The notes under the pieces are model-generated. The model was not told where the DNA came from, made no database searches, and saw only the letters and a program-made list of their open reading frames with translations. A program made the position numbers and the translations under genes. Of a stretch of DNA of 64,000 bases, positions 36,474 through 45,691 are shown piece after piece (the first letter of the stretch is position 1; each line of letters starts with the position of its first letter). The stretch lies in NCBI RefSeq assembly GCF_021341785.1, contig NZ_JAJTTF010000003.1, positions 62,001 to 126,000 on the forward strand. The letters are read 5' to 3'. Source of the stretch: Microbacterium sp. Au-Mic1. Lineage in GTDB: Bacteria > Actinomycetota > Actinomycetes > Actinomycetales > Microbacteriaceae.

Positions 36474-36674
36474 ATGGGGATGCCCGAGCAGTTGCCGGAC
36501 GTCAAGTTCCTGACCGTCGCCGAGGTGGCGGCGATCATGCGCGTGTCCAAGATGACGGTGTACCGGCTGGTGCACGCCGGGGATCTGCCGGCGATCCGCT
36601 TCGGACGCAGCTATCGCGTGCCGGAGTCCGCCGTCACAGCGGCTCTGCAGACGCCGATCGCCGACGTCGGCTGA
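36474..36674 (+). CDS. BldC-like small DNA-binding protein (excisionase/MerR fold)
   Basis: This 66-residue protein is a single winged helix-turn-helix: FLTVAEVAAIMRVSKMTVYR and LVHAGDLPAIRFGRSYRVPE. It matches BldC of Streptomyces in length and motif; BldC binds direct repeats cooperatively and delays development. In non-sporulating actinobacteria the role is less clear. GGGGTGAGGGGG precedes the ATG. It stands alone between the TetR gene and the mini ribosomal protein. Confidence 0.88.
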   Translation: MGMPEQLPDVKFLTVAEVAAIMRVSKMTVYRLVHAGDLPAIRFGRSYRVPESAVTAALQTPIADVG

Positions 36675-36748
36675 GCGTGCTCACCTCCATGCGGACCGAC
36701 CTGGAGTGGCCGCTGGGTTCGCGCGTCAGCGCGGGTGGTGCCGTGCGC

Positions 36749-36754
36749 TAGACT
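36749..36754 (+). promoter_or_regulatory. -10 box for the mini ribosomal protein gene
   Basis: TAGACT at 36749-36754 sits about 80 bases before the GTG start of the 32-residue ORF, leaving a 5' leader containing a T-run (GCATTTTTCCATGC at about 36763-36776) flanked by short complementary arms. A clear -35 box is not seen. Confidence 0.4.
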
Positions 36755-36833
36755 GTTGCGAGGCATTTTTCCATGCCCCGATCCCGGTCGTCGTCCGTGT
36801 GCGACGCCCAGCCCCTGACTTAGTGAGGTTTCC

Positions 36834-36932
36834 GTGGGTTCTGTCATCAAGAAGCGCCGCAAGCGCATGGCGAAGAAGAAGCACCGCAAGCTGCTTCGCA
36901 AGACTCGCCACCAGCGCCGCAACAAGAAGTAA
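36834..36932 (+). CDS. AURKAIP1/COX24-domain mini ribosomal protein (bS22-like)
   Basis: A 32-residue, extremely basic peptide starting with GTG: M-G-S-V-I-K-K-R-R-K-R-M, then KKKHRKLLRKTRHQRR. This is the AURKAIP1/COX24 motif found in the mycobacterial small-subunit protein bS22 (about 33 residues) seen in cryo-EM ribosomes. GTGAGG lies seven bases upstream. It is too short for most gene finders. A GC-rich hairpin follows 28 bases after the stop. High Lys codon use (AAG only) fits high expression. Confidence 0.88.
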   Translation: MGSVIKKRRKRMAKKKHRKLLRKTRHQRRNKK

Positions 36933-36960
36933 GCGGCCGCGCGCAACGCGCAAGTCACTG

Positions 36961-36992
36961 AGCGCCCCCGATCTCGCGATCGCCGGGGCGCT
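36961..36992 (+). terminator. Hairpin terminator after the mini ribosomal protein gene
   Basis: AGCGCCCC at 36961-36968 pairs with GGGGCGCT at 36985-36992, with CGAT/ATCG complementarity in the loop extending it. TTCG follows rather than a long T run, as is common in high-GC actinobacteria. Confidence 0.65.
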
Positions 36993-37058
36993 TCGTGCAT
37001 TCCACGGGGGCACCCGTCCGGCGCGCCCGGGCGTCCGACGTCTGGAAGAATCGGATCC

Positions 37059-37361
37059 ATGAAGACGATCACCGTCGCCCAGCTGGCCGAGCGCACCGAG
37101 ACGCCTCTCATCGACGTGCGCGAGAGGAGCGAGTTCGCCTCGGGGCACGTGCCCGGCGCGGTGAACCTTCCGATGTCCGAACTCGGCGACCTGCTGCACG
37201 AGCTTCCGGACGGCGCGTTCGACGTGATCTGCCAGCTCGGCGGTCGCTCGGCGCGCGTCGTGGAGGCGCTCGAGGCCCGCGGCTACGACGCCACGAATGT
37301 GGAGGGCGGCACCGCCGAGTGGATCGCGGATGGGCGCGCGATCGAGACCCCTGCACCGTGA
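37059..37361 (+). CDS. Rhodanese-like domain protein
   Basis: A 100-residue single rhodanese domain: PLIDVRERSEFASGHVPGAVNLPMS with the typical first half and the active loop ICQLGGRSARVVEAL, in which Cys is the sulfur-carrying residue. It can pass persulfide sulfur to acceptors in the cytoplasm. It overlaps the glutaredoxin-like gene by GTGA, so the two probably work on thiol chemistry together. Confidence 0.92.
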   Translation: MKTITVAQLAERTETPLIDVRERSEFASGHVPGAVNLPMSELGDLLHELPDGAFDVICQLGGRSARVVEALEARGYDATNVEGGTAEWIADGRAIETPAP

Positions 37362-37672
37362 TCGCACTCACCCTGATCGGCAAGCCCGACTGCCACCTGT
37401 GCGACGTGGCATCGGACGTGATCGACGCGGTCGTCGCCGAGCTGCCTGATGCGCTCGCCGAGGACATGGAGATCACCGAGCTGTCGATCCTGGACGACCC
37501 GGCCCTCTACGAGAAGTACTGGGAGAAGATCCCCGTGCTCCTCATCGACGGCGAGCTGCACGGCCACTGGCGCATCTCGCCGGAACGACTGCGCGAAGCA
37601 CTCGCCGAGAAGGCCGGAGGAGCGGAAGACAAGGGACGAGCCGCGGACGCGGCAGAGGGAGAGAAGCCATGA
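37358..37672 (+). CDS. Glutaredoxin-like (DUF836) protein
   Basis: This 104-residue thioredoxin-fold protein opens with LTLIGKPDCHLCDVASDVI, giving a CHLC redox motif, and has the cis-proline in KIPVLLIDGELHGHWRI. DUF836-type glutaredoxins in actinobacteria are likely disulfide reductases whose partners are unknown. It starts with GTG overlapping the rhodanese stop and overlaps the Dabb gene by ATGA, making a tight three-gene operon. The last 20 residues are charged and low complexity. Confidence 0.88.
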   Translation: MIALTLIGKPDCHLCDVASDVIDAVVAELPDALAEDMEITELSILDDPALYEKYWEKIPVLLIDGELHGHWRISPERLREALAEKAGGAEDKGRAADAAEGEKP

Positions 37673-37971
37673 CGCTGCGCCATGTGGTGACCTGGAAGAT
37701 GGCGGCGACGGATCCCGCCGAGCGTGCGGAGCATGCCGCCGGCGTCGCCGCGCGGCTGGAAGGGCTCGTCGGCGTCGTGCCGTCGATCCGCGCGCTCACC
37801 ACGGGCGTGAATGCGCTTGCGATCGACGGCAACTGGGACGTGACCCTGATCGCCGACTTCGACGATGCGGCGGGCCTGGACGCGTACCAGGTCCATCCCG
37901 CGCACCAGGAGGTCGTGGGCTACGTGCGCTCGGTATCGGGTGGGCGCTCGGCCGTCGACTTCGAGATCTGA
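37669..37971 (+). CDS. Dabb (stress-responsive A/B barrel) family protein
   Basis: A 100-residue dimeric alpha/beta-barrel protein: LRHVVTWKMAATDPAERAEH at the start and the family ending AYQVHPAHQEVVGYVRSV, with histidines that can line the pocket. Members are stress-associated or act as small enzymes; the substrate here is unknown. It is the last gene of the rhodanese-glutaredoxin operon. Confidence 0.9.
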   Translation: MTLRHVVTWKMAATDPAERAEHAAGVAARLEGLVGVVPSIRALTTGVNALAIDGNWDVTLIADFDDAAGLDAYQVHPAHQEVVGYVRSVSGGRSAVDFEI

Positions 37972-38134
37972 AAGGCGCGAGTCGCAGGCGGAACCGACGC
38001 CTTCGATCGGTTGTTCCCATCATCGTCTCGGATCTCAGACGTTCTGCGGCCTCCAGCGAAGGCGGGAACCGCGAGAATCCGCGGCAGCGCGGAGGCCGAT
38101 ACCGAACCGAGACACCCGCGGGCCCTGTGCTGTT

Positions 38135-38157
38135 ACACGGCGGTAACCGCACCGTGT
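38135..38157. promoter_or_regulatory. Inverted-repeat operator candidate before the amino-acid importer
   Basis: ACACGG at 38135-38140 and CCGTGT at 38152-38157 flank the palindrome CGGTAACCG (38141-38149). TTACAC and GATAAT (38161-38166) in the same stretch could be promoter elements but their spacing is not standard. The site lies 58 bases before the binding-protein start. Confidence 0.4.
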
Positions 38158-38214
38158 CAAGATAATGGGCAACCCGCACCAGGACGCCCGCGTCCTCGAC
38201 ACAGGAGTCGAACC

Positions 38215-39042
38215 ATGCACCGTCGCTCGAAGATCGCCTACGGACTCGCCCTCGCGGCGGCCGCCACCCTCACCCTCGCCGGGTGCTCCGGCGGCGGCGC
38301 CACGCCCACCGCGAGCGGATCTGCCGCTGCCGGTGGCACGGACTACGGTCTGATCACCGCGGGCACGCTCACCGTGTGCTCGGACATCCCATACAAGCCC
38401 TTCGAGTACGAGGAGACCGCCGGATCCGGCAAGTACACCGGCTTCGACGTCGACCTGCTCACCGCCATCGGCGACAAGCTGGGCCTGAAGACCCAGTTCC
38501 AGGTCACCAACTTCGACACGCTGCAGTCGGGCACCGCGCTGCTCGCCGGGCAGTGCGACATGGGCGCCTCGGCCATGACGATCACCGACGACCGCAAGAA
38601 GAACATCGACTTCTCCGATGGCTACTACGACTCGCTGCAGTCGCTGCTCGTGAAGACCAGCTCCGGCATCAAGGACATCAACGGGCTCTCTGGAAAGAAC
38701 GTCGGTGTGCAGCAGGGCACCACCGGTGAGAACTACGCGAAGGAGCACGCCAAGGGCGCCAACCTCGTGCAGTTCTCCGACGACGGTGTGCTGTGGCCGG
38801 CCCTCCAGGGCGGGCAGATCGACGCGATCCTGCAGGATCTGCCGGTCAACCTGCAGCACGAGAAGGACGACCCGTCCTACAAGGTCGTCGAGACCTACAA
38901 GACCGACGAGCAGTACGGCTTCGCGTTCGCGAAGGGCAAGAACGAGGCACTGCGCAAGGCGATCAACGAGCAGCTGAAGGCGCTCAAGGACAACGGCGAG
39001 TACAAGAAGATCTACGACAAGTACTTCGCCGCGGCGCAGTGA
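38215..39042 (+). CDS. Polar amino-acid ABC transporter substrate-binding lipoprotein
   Basis: A 275-residue extracytoplasmic lipoprotein. The signal peptide ends in the lipobox LTLAGC, then a Ser/Gly-rich linker. The mature part is a SBP_bac_3 fold: TLTVCSDIPYKPFEYEE, FDVDLLTAIGDKLGLK, QCDMGASAMTITDDRKK with the amino-acid-binding Arg, and VGVQQGTTGENYAKEH. It is the first gene of a three-gene operon. Glutamine, glutamate, cystine or arginine are candidate ligands; sequence alone does not choose between them. AGGAG lies eight bases upstream. Confidence 0.92.
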   Translation: MHRRSKIAYGLALAAAATLTLAGCSGGGATPTASGSAAAGGTDYGLITAGTLTVCSDIPYKPFEYEETAGSGKYTGFDVDLLTAIGDKLGLKTQFQVTNFDTLQSGTALLAGQCDMGASAMTITDDRKKNIDFSDGYYDSLQSLLVKTSSGIKDINGLSGKNVGVQQGTTGENYAKEHAKGANLVQFSDDGVLWPALQGGQIDAILQDLPVNLQHEKDDPSYKVVETYKTDEQYGFAFAKGKNEALRKAINEQLKALKDNGEYKKIYDKYFAAAQ

Positions 39043-39062
39043 CCGGGGTCTGATCAACGCCG

Positions 39063-39854
39063 ATGGCTCTGAAGAAGCGGACCCGCACGCGGGTCTATCA
39101 CTACACCGTCTATGCGGTGATCATCGCCCTCATCCTGTGGGCGGTGGTCGCCACCGATTGGCCGACGGTCCTGAAGCAGTTCGCGAACCCCGAGGTCGCG
39201 TTGAAGCTGCTGCCCGGGATCATCACCGTCGGCCTGAAGAACACCATTCTCTTCACGATCTACTCGTTCTTCGGCGGCTTGATCCTCGCGATCGTGCTCG
39301 CCCTGATGAAGCTGAGCGACATCCCGCCGTTCCGGTGGGCGGCCACCGTGTGGATCGAGTTCTTCCGAGGGATCCCTGCACTGATCACGATCTTCGGCTT
39401 CGGGATCATGCTTCCGATCGCGACGAAGGTCACGATCCCGGGAGCACCGGTGGGTGCCGCGGTGCTCGGTCTCATCGTGGTGTCGTCGGCATACATGGCG
39501 GAGACGATCCGCGCGGGGATCCAGGCGGTGCCGAAGGGGCAGACGGAGGCGGCGCGGTCGCTGGGCATGTCGTCGTCGCGCACCATGTTCTTCATCGTGC
39601 TGCCGCAGGGCTTCCGCATCATCATCCCGCCGCTCACGAACGAGTTCGTGCTGCTGTTGAAGGACACGTCGCTCTTCTTCGTCATCGGCGCGACCCCGTT
39701 CACCTATGAGCTGACGACGTTCGCCCGCAACGGTCTGTCCACCTATGCGAACGCCACGCCGCTGGTGATGGCGGCGCTGCTGTACCTGATCGTGACGCTC
39801 CCGCTGACGCGGCTGACGGCCTGGCTCGAGCGACGGATGGCGAAGGAACGATGA
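39063..39854 (+). CDS. Polar amino-acid ABC transporter permease
   Basis: A 263-residue permease of the His/Glu/Gln/Arg class. The membrane part carries [19 protein letters not shown], the family FRG(I/T)P motif, and the EAA loop [20 protein letters not shown]. Only one permease gene is present, so the transporter is probably a homodimer. It overlaps the ATPase gene by ATGA. Confidence 0.93.
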   Translation: MALKKRTRTRVYHYTVYAVIIALILWAVVATDWPTVLKQFANPEVALKLLPGIITVGLKNTILFTIYSFFGGLILAIVLALMKLSDIPPFRWAATVWIEFFRGIPALITIFGFGIMLPIATKVTIPGAPVGAAVLGLIVVSSAYMAETIRAGIQAVPKGQTEAARSLGMSSSRTMFFIVLPQGFRIIIPPLTNEFVLLLKDTSLFFVIGATPFTYELTTFARNGLSTYANATPLVMAALLYLIVTLPLTRLTAWLERRMAKER

Positions 39855-40606
39855 GCACCGACCTGATCAACCTGAACGCGCCCGCGATCGACATCCAGGG
39901 CCTCGTCAAGCACTACGGCGACAACGAGGTGCTCAAGGGCATCGACCTGACCGTGCAGGCGGGCGAAGTGGTCTGCGTGATCGGACCCTCGGGATCCGGC
40001 AAGTCGACGCTGCTGCGCTCGGTGAACATGCTGGAGGAGCCGACCGGCGGGAAGATCGTGATCGAGGGCATCGACATCACGGATCCCGACATCGACCTCG
40101 ACCGGGTGCGCGCCCGCATCGGCATGGTGTTCCAGAGCTTCAACCTGTTCCCGCACATGTCGGTGCTGGGCAACCTCACCCTCGCGCAGCGCCAGGTGAA
40201 GAAGCGCGGCAAGGCCGAGGCGGAGAAGGTCGCCAAGGCGATGCTGGAGCGGGTGGGCATGGCGCACAAGGCCGACGCCTACCCGAGCCATCTCTCCGGC
40301 GGTCAGCAGCAGCGTGTCGCCATCGCGCGGTCGCTCTGCATGAACCCGGACATGATGCTCTTCGACGAGCCCACGTCGGCGCTCGACCCCGAGCTCGTGG
40401 GCGAGGTGCTGCAGGTCATGCGGACGCTCGCCGACGAGGGCATGACGATGATGGTGGTCACGCACGAGATGGGCTTCGCCCGGGAGGTCGGCTCCCGCCT
40501 GATCTTCATGGACGGCGGGCACATCCTCGAGGAGGGCGACCCCCGCGAGGTGCTCGCCAACCCGCAGCACCAGCGCACGAGGGACTTCCTCGCGCGCGTG
40601 CTCTGA
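39851..40606 (+). CDS. Polar amino-acid ABC transporter ATPase
   Basis: A 251-residue GlnQ-type ATPase: [20 protein letters not shown], the Q-loop [13 protein letters not shown], signature [15 protein letters not shown], Walker [16 protein letters not shown] and the H-loop [11 protein letters not shown]. It completes a binding protein-permease-ATPase importer and is followed by a very strong terminator. Confidence 0.95.
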   Translation: MSTDLINLNAPAIDIQGLVKHYGDNEVLKGIDLTVQAGEVVCVIGPSGSGKSTLLRSVNMLEEPTGGKIVIEGIDITDPDIDLDRVRARIGMVFQSFNLFPHMSVLGNLTLAQRQVKKRGKAEAEKVAKAMLERVGMAHKADAYPSHLSGGQQQRVAIARSLCMNPDMMLFDEPTSALDPELVGEVLQVMRTLADEGMTMMVVTHEMGFAREVGSRLIFMDGGHILEEGDPREVLANPQHQRTRDFLARVL

Positions 40607-40625
40607 GCACGTGAGTCGGACGACC

Positions 40626-40665
40626 TGAGACGCGCCGGGGACTTATTCGTCCCCGGCGCGTCTCA
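40626..40665 (+). terminator. 17-bp perfect hairpin terminator
   Basis: Bases 40626-40642 and 40649-40665 are exact reverse complements (core GAGACGCGCCGGGGAC) around the six-base loop TTATTC. It begins 20 bases after the ATPase stop and insulates the importer from the lipid-modifying genes. Confidence 0.9.
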
Positions 40666-40722
40666 TAGCCTTCTCCAAGCTCGGTCAGAGCGCGGGCACG
40701 GGGAGCGCCGAGCCCGCCCGGA

Positions 40723-40728
40723 TACGAT
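40723..40728 (+). promoter_or_regulatory. -10 box of the esterase A/MprF operon
   Basis: TACGAT within the run TACGATGGG lies 44 bases before the esterase A start. The same nine bases occur 31 bases before esterase B at 44642-44650, so the two esterase units may share regulation. No clear -35 box was found for either. Confidence 0.4.
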
Positions 40729-40772
40729 GGGTCGTCGCCCCGTCCGGAGGCGGGAAACGGAGCACGCCCTTC

Positions 40773-42074
40773 ATGCCGCGCTGGTTGCTGGAGCTGAATC
40801 TCGCCGACGGTCCTGTCCCGTGGATCGTCTGGGGGATCGCCGTCGCCGGCGTGATCGCGCTGCTGCTGCGTCCGCTGCGTCGCGGATGGGTGGTGCGCGC
40901 GCTCATCGGCCTCGTGGTCGGCGCGGCGATCGGCTGGGGTCTCGCCGCATGGTCGGATGCCACCAACGCGTTCGAACTGCCGCTGCCCGCGGCGGTCAAG
41001 TGGTGGACGATCGCAGGCTTCGCGACGATCGGGCTGTCGATCGTGAGCCTGTGGGATTCGCGGTGGTGGCGCAAGGCCGTCGCGATCCTCACCGTGATCG
41101 CCTCCGTGCTGTCGATGGGCATCGGCATCAACCAGGCGTTCGGGCTCGACCGCACCCTCGGCGACATCCTCGGCGTCAACACGCTCGGTCCCCTGGATCA
41201 TTTCGCGCCTCCGCTGAAGCCCGGCCAGGATCCGCCCGCCTCGCTCGTGGACACCTGGAAGGCTCCTGCCGACATGCCCGAGCGCGGCCGGTTCGGGACC
41301 CTGAGCGGCGACAACGCGCCACGCTCCACCGCCGGCTTCAAGCCCCGCAACGCGACCATCTACCTGCCGCCGGCCGCGCTGGTGAAGGATCCGCCCGCGC
41401 TGCCCGTCGTGGTCTTCATGATGGGGCTGCCCGGGTACCCCAACCCGCATCCCATGGTCGATGTGATGAACGAGTTCGCAGCGAAGCACGACGGCCTCGC
41501 GCCGATCGTGATCATCGCCGACCAGCTGGGCGCGCAGAACCAGAACCCGGGCTGCATCGATTCGGCGGCCTACGGCGGCGTCGAGACGTACTTCAACACC
41601 GACATCCCGAACTGGATCCGCGGCCACCTCCGCGTGCTGCCGGATCCGAAGCACTGGACGATCTCGGGATACTCCAACGGCGGCGCGTGCGCGTTCATCT
41701 ACGGTGCTCGGCACCCCGACATCTGGGGCAACATCGCCACCGCGTCCGGTGAGCCGTGGTCGGGCTTCGGTGATCCGAAGTCGGTGGAGAAGGTGTTCCG
41801 CGGTGACCAGGCCGCGTTCGACGCGAACAAGCCGCAGGCGATCCTCGCCGAGCACCCCGGCGCCTACGACGGGCACTACGCGATCTTCGCGGCCGGAGCG
41901 CTCGACAAGAAGTACGGACCCGCGAACAAGGTGTCGGCGGGCCTCGCCGAAGCAGCCGGGTTCACCACGACCTACTACCTCGTGCCGAACGCCACCCACA
42001 CCGGTCCGGGGTTGCGAGGGGGCCTGGAGAAGGCGTTCGACGTGCTGTATCCGCACCTGGGGCTGTCCCGATGA
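40773..42074 (+). CDS. Membrane-anchored alpha/beta-hydrolase esterase (esterase A)
   Basis: A 433-residue protein with about four N-terminal membrane helices (to about residue 120) and an extracytoplasmic esterase domain. The hydrolase part has FMMGLPGYPNPHPM as oxyanion region, IVIIADQLGAQNQNPGCIDS, the nucleophile elbow GYSNGG with Ser301, and HTGPGLRGGLEKAFD near the end with the likely catalytic His. It is close to the Axe/EsteraseD and mycolyltransferase-like group. It overlaps the MprF-type gene by ATGA, so it probably removes aminoacyl groups from lipid or acts on envelope lipids. It is paralogous to esterase B, sharing ADLP(E), FMMG, ADQLG and SNGG blocks. Confidence 0.85.
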   Translation: MPRWLLELNLADGPVPWIVWGIAVAGVIALLLRPLRRGWVVRALIGLVVGAAIGWGLAAWSDATNAFELPLPAAVKWWTIAGFATIGLSIVSLWDSRWWRKAVAILTVIASVLSMGIGINQAFGLDRTLGDILGVNTLGPLDHFAPPLKPGQDPPASLVDTWKAPADMPERGRFGTLSGDNAPRSTAGFKPRNATIYLPPAALVKDPPALPVVVFMMGLPGYPNPHPMVDVMNEFAAKHDGLAPIVIIADQLGAQNQNPGCIDSAAYGGVETYFNTDIPNWIRGHLRVLPDPKHWTISGYSNGGACAFIYGARHPDIWGNIATASGEPWSGFGDPKSVEKVFRGDQAAFDANKPQAILAEHPGAYDGHYAIFAAGALDKKYGPANKVSAGLAEAAGFTTTYYLVPNATHTGPGLRGGLEKAFDVLYPHLGLSR

Positions 42075-44536
42075 CCGCCTGGCGTGAGACGACCATGGGC
42101 GTGGCCCGCCGGGCAGGGCGCTACGCGCGCCGGCATCCGTTCGCCGTGGGACTGAGCATCCTGCTGCTGGTCAGCGGGCTCGCGCTCGGCACGCTGCGGG
42201 GGCATCGCCCCGTCGGAGTGGGGCTCAGCCCGCTCGCGTTCGGGCGCGAGCGCGAGTGGTGGACACCCCTGACCGCGCTGCTCGTGCCGGACTCCTGGGG
42301 CGGCCTGCTGCTGGCCGTGCTGCTCGCACTCACGCTGCTGGCCTACGCGGAGCGGTTGATGGGCACCTGGCGCGCCGTCGGGGCGTTCCTCGTGACCGGC
42401 GTGCTCGGCAGCCTGCTCGGCCTGGGCATCCAGTCGCTGGCCTGGTCGTGGGGGCAGGTGTGGGCGCGCGTCGACGCCCGCGGCGCCGTGCTCGACCCCT
42501 CGATCGGCATCCTGGGGGCGATCATGGCGGGCAGCGCCTTCGCCCCTGCGCTGTACCGGCGCCGCATCCGCCTGCTCGGCCTCTCGCTGCTGGTCACCTA
42601 CACGCTCTACGGCGGCGACGCGGACAGCGTGTACCGTCTGCTGGCCGGACTCACGGGCCTCGTGCTGGGCGTGATCCTCACGAGCGGCCGGCCCCGGCCC
42701 GCGTGGTATCGCAGCTCCTATCACGAGACCAGGACCCTCATCGCGGCGATGGTGGCCGTCACGGGCCTCGGTCCGCTGATCGTGCTGCTCACCGGCGTGG
42801 GCATCGGGCCACTGGCACCGGTCGTGGCGGGACTTCGCGGCGTGGACATCTCCGGGATCACCGACGCCTGCGCACAGAACAACGCGTCCGCGCACTGCGT
42901 CGCCGGGGTGAGCACGGCGGTCGCCGCCGGCACCGGCGTCGTGCTGATGAGCCTGGTGCCGCTCCTGCTCAGCCTCATCGCCGCATGGGGTCTGCGCGCG
43001 GGACGCCGCGCCGCCTGGTTCCTCGCGATCGGCGTGAACGCCGTGATGGCGCTGCTCACGGGGCTCAGCGTGGCTGCGCACTCGCTGAAGGAGCCGACCG
43101 ATGTGGTCGAGATCGACCGTCAGTTCCCCGGCTTCTCGGTGCTGGCGATCCTCATCCCGGTCGGGATGTGCATCCTGCTCGCGATCACCCATCGCCGGTT
43201 CGCGGTGCGCGCGTCGCGCCGGGCGGTGCGGCGGTTCTCGCTGACGATCGGGATCGCGTTCGTCGTGCTGGCCACCACGAACATGATCCTGGTGTCGGCC
43301 GTCTCGCACTCGCCGTCGTTCTGGTCCGCCCTGGCCACCACGCTGCGCCGCTTCCTGCCCACCATCATCGGCCACCCGGGTGGGCGCACTCCGCTCACCG
43401 GAATCGCGCTCGCGCTGCACCGCGATGTGGGAGCGCTGTTCTGGCTCGTCTTCGCGGTCGCCATGATCGGGCTCCTGCTCGGCCGGTCGCGCAGGACCGC
43501 GGACCACGCGGAGCGCTTCCGCACCCAGTTGCGCACCACCGACGGCGGCACGCTCGGGTTCATGGGCACGTGGGAGGGCAACGAGCACTGGTTCACGGCG
43601 GACGGCCGCGGTGCGGTGGCCTACCGGGTCGTGAACGACATCGCGATCGCCGTGGGGGATCCGGTCTGCACCGCCGGCGACACCGTCCAGACCATCCGCG
43701 GTTTCCTGGACTTCTGCGACGCGAACGCCTGGACACCCGTCTTCTACAGCACGCACGAGGAGTTCGCCCCCGCCTTCCGCGACCTCGGCTGGAAGAGCAT
43801 CTCGGTGGCCGAGGAGACGGTGGTGCCGCTCGAACGGTTCGAGCTCACGGGCAAGGTGTGGACCAAGGTGCGCCAGCCGTACAACCGCGGCCAGCGCGAC
43901 GGGCTCACCACTCTCTGGACCACCTGGGAGCAGCTGCCCGCCGGCCTGGTCGCCCAGCTGGACGCCCTCAGCGAGCAGTGGATCGCGGAGAAGGCGCTCC
44001 CGGAGATGCGCTTCACCCTCGGCGGCATGGAGGAGCTCAGGGATCCGGATGTCGAGATCCTGCTCGCGATCGGCCCCGAGGGGGAGCTGCAGGCGGTGAC
44101 GAGCTGGATGCCCGTGTGGCGCGAGGGCGAGCTCATCGGACGCACGCTCGACTTCATGCGTCGCGCCGACGGCGCTATGCCCGGAGTGATGGAGTTCGCG
44201 ATCGCCTCGGCGGCGCTGCACATGAAGGAGCAGGGACTCGCGGTCATGAGCCTGTCGGGCGCGCCGCTGGCGCAGACGGTGGACGGCGGCGACGTCGACG
44301 CGGACCCCGACATCACGCGGCTGCTGGGCTGGCTGAGCCGGGTGCTCGAGCCTGCGTACGGCTTCGCCTCGTTGCTGCGGTACAAGGGCAAGTTCAACCC
44401 CGAGTACCGCCCGATGCACCTGTTCTACGCCGACAACGGACAGCTGCCCGCGATCGGTCTCGCGATCGGCCGCGCGTATCTGCCGAACGCGTCGCCGGCC
44501 GAGTACATGGCGCTGGCCCGGTCGCTCGCCGGCTGA
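42071..44536 (+). CDS. MprF-type aminoacyl-lipid synthase with rhomboid-like membrane domain
   Basis: An 821-residue protein. The first 210 residues form a rhomboid-like six-helix unit with DPSIGILGA (Ser144) but Arg189 where rhomboids have the catalytic His (YRLLAGLTGLVLG), so it is probably not a protease. More helices run to about residue 465. Residues about 485-815 are the DUF2156/LPG_synthase_C transferase with two GNAT folds, including FMGTWEGNEHWF and RYKGKFNPEYRPMHLFY. Such enzymes move an amino acid from aminoacyl-tRNA to phosphatidylglycerol or diacylglycerol on the membrane, changing surface charge and peptide resistance. Which amino acid is used is unknown. Confidence 0.88.
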   Translation: MTAWRETTMGVARRAGRYARRHPFAVGLSILLLVSGLALGTLRGHRPVGVGLSPLAFGREREWWTPLTALLVPDSWGGLLLAVLLALTLLAYAERLMGTWRAVGAFLVTGVLGSLLGLGIQSLAWSWGQVWARVDARGAVLDPSIGILGAIMAGSAFAPALYRRRIRLLGLSLLVTYTLYGGDADSVYRLLAGLTGLVLGVILTSGRPRPAWYRSSYHETRTLIAAMVAVTGLGPLIVLLTGVGIGPLAPVVAGLRGVDISGITDACAQNNASAHCVAGVSTAVAAGTGVVLMSLVPLLLSLIAAWGLRAGRRAAWFLAIGVNAVMALLTGLSVAAHSLKEPTDVVEIDRQFPGFSVLAILIPVGMCILLAITHRRFAVRASRRAVRRFSLTIGIAFVVLATTNMILVSAVSHSPSFWSALATTLRRFLPTIIGHPGGRTPLTGIALALHRDVGALFWLVFAVAMIGLLLGRSRRTADHAERFRTQLRTTDGGTLGFMGTWEGNEHWFTADGRGAVAYRVVNDIAIAVGDPVCTAGDTVQTIRGFLDFCDANAWTPVFYSTHEEFAPAFRDLGWKSISVAEETVVPLERFELTGKVWTKVRQPYNRGQRDGLTTLWTTWEQLPAGLVAQLDALSEQWIAEKALPEMRFTLGGMEELRDPDVEILLAIGPEGELQAVTSWMPVWREGELIGRTLDFMRRADGAMPGVMEFAIASAALHMKEQGLAVMSLSGAPLAQTVDGGDVDADPDITRLLGWLSRVLEPAYGFASLLRYKGKFNPEYRPMHLFYADNGQLPAIGLAIGRAYLPNASPAEYMALARSLAG

Positions 44537-44641
44537 GCCTCCGCGGTCGCAGGACGGACGCGACGGGCGCTGCCCAGCCCGTCCTCAGGCGTCCGGATCA
44601 TGTGTTCCCCGTGTGTCGACGAGCTCCGGCCGGGGCATGGT

Positions 44642-44647
44642 TACGAT
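44642..44647 (+). promoter_or_regulatory. -10 box of esterase B
   Basis: TACGAT in TACGATGGG lies 31 bases before ATG 44679, matching the element before esterase A. Confidence 0.35.
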
Positions 44648-44678
44648 GGGCGGACGCGGGGTCAGGAGGCGAGTGCGG

Positions 44679-45691
44679 ATGCCGACTTCCAGGACGCGTG
44701 CCGGGCGCCGCGCCGTTGTGCTCGCCGTCCTGCTGGCAGCGGCGGCGCTGGCCGTCCTGCTCGGCGTGGTCGGGCGGCCGTGGTCGCCGTCGCCTCCGCC
44801 GCACGCGACGGGGGTGGGCGCCCCGCCGCCGGCGACCGGCGGCACCGCGGGGCCTCTCTTCGCGACCTGGAGGCCGCCCGCGGATCTGCCCGAGAAGGGG
44901 TCGGTCACGTCGCTCACGGGGGCGGAGCGCATCCCGTCTTCGGCTGGATTCGCGCCGCGGGACGCCTCGCTCTACCTGCCTCCGGCCGCACTCGTTCCCG
45001 ATGCGCCCGAACTGCCCCTGGTGGTGTTCATGATGGGGCAGCCCGGGGATCCGGATCCGTCGTTCGTCGCCGCCGCGATGGATCGGCTCGCCGCTGAGCA
45101 CCACGGGCTCGCCCCGATCGTGATCGTCGCCGATCAGCTCGGATCCGAGGACGCCAACCCGGCCTGCGTGGACTCGGCCGCGTACGGGGGCGTGGCGACG
45201 TACTTCACGAAGGACATCCCGGACTGGGCGCGCAGCCACCTGAGGCTGCAGCCGAGCCCGGCGGCGTGGACGATCGCCGGGTTCTCGAACGGCGGCGGCT
45301 GCGCACTGGACTGGGGCCTCGAGGATCCCGGACTGTGGGGGAGCATCGTGAGCATCGCGGGGGAGTCGTATCAGGGCACCGAGTTCCCGGATGAGGTGCT
45401 GCAGCAGGTGTTCGACGGCGACGAGAGCGCCTACGAGGCCGCAAAACCCGCCGCCGAGGCCGTGCAGAACAGCGGCAGATTCGGCGGGCACGTGGCGCTG
45501 TTCGCGGCGGGTGACGAAGACGCGTTCTTCACCGCTCAGGTGCAGCTGTCCGCGCAGATCGCGGAGGCGGCGGGGTTCGAGACGCAGGTGTTCACGGTCC
45601 CGGGGGAGGACCACGTCGGGTCCCTCCCCCAGGGGCTGCTGATGACGTTCGGCGCCCTCTTCCCGCACCTCGGCCTCGCCCCGCCCGCGGG

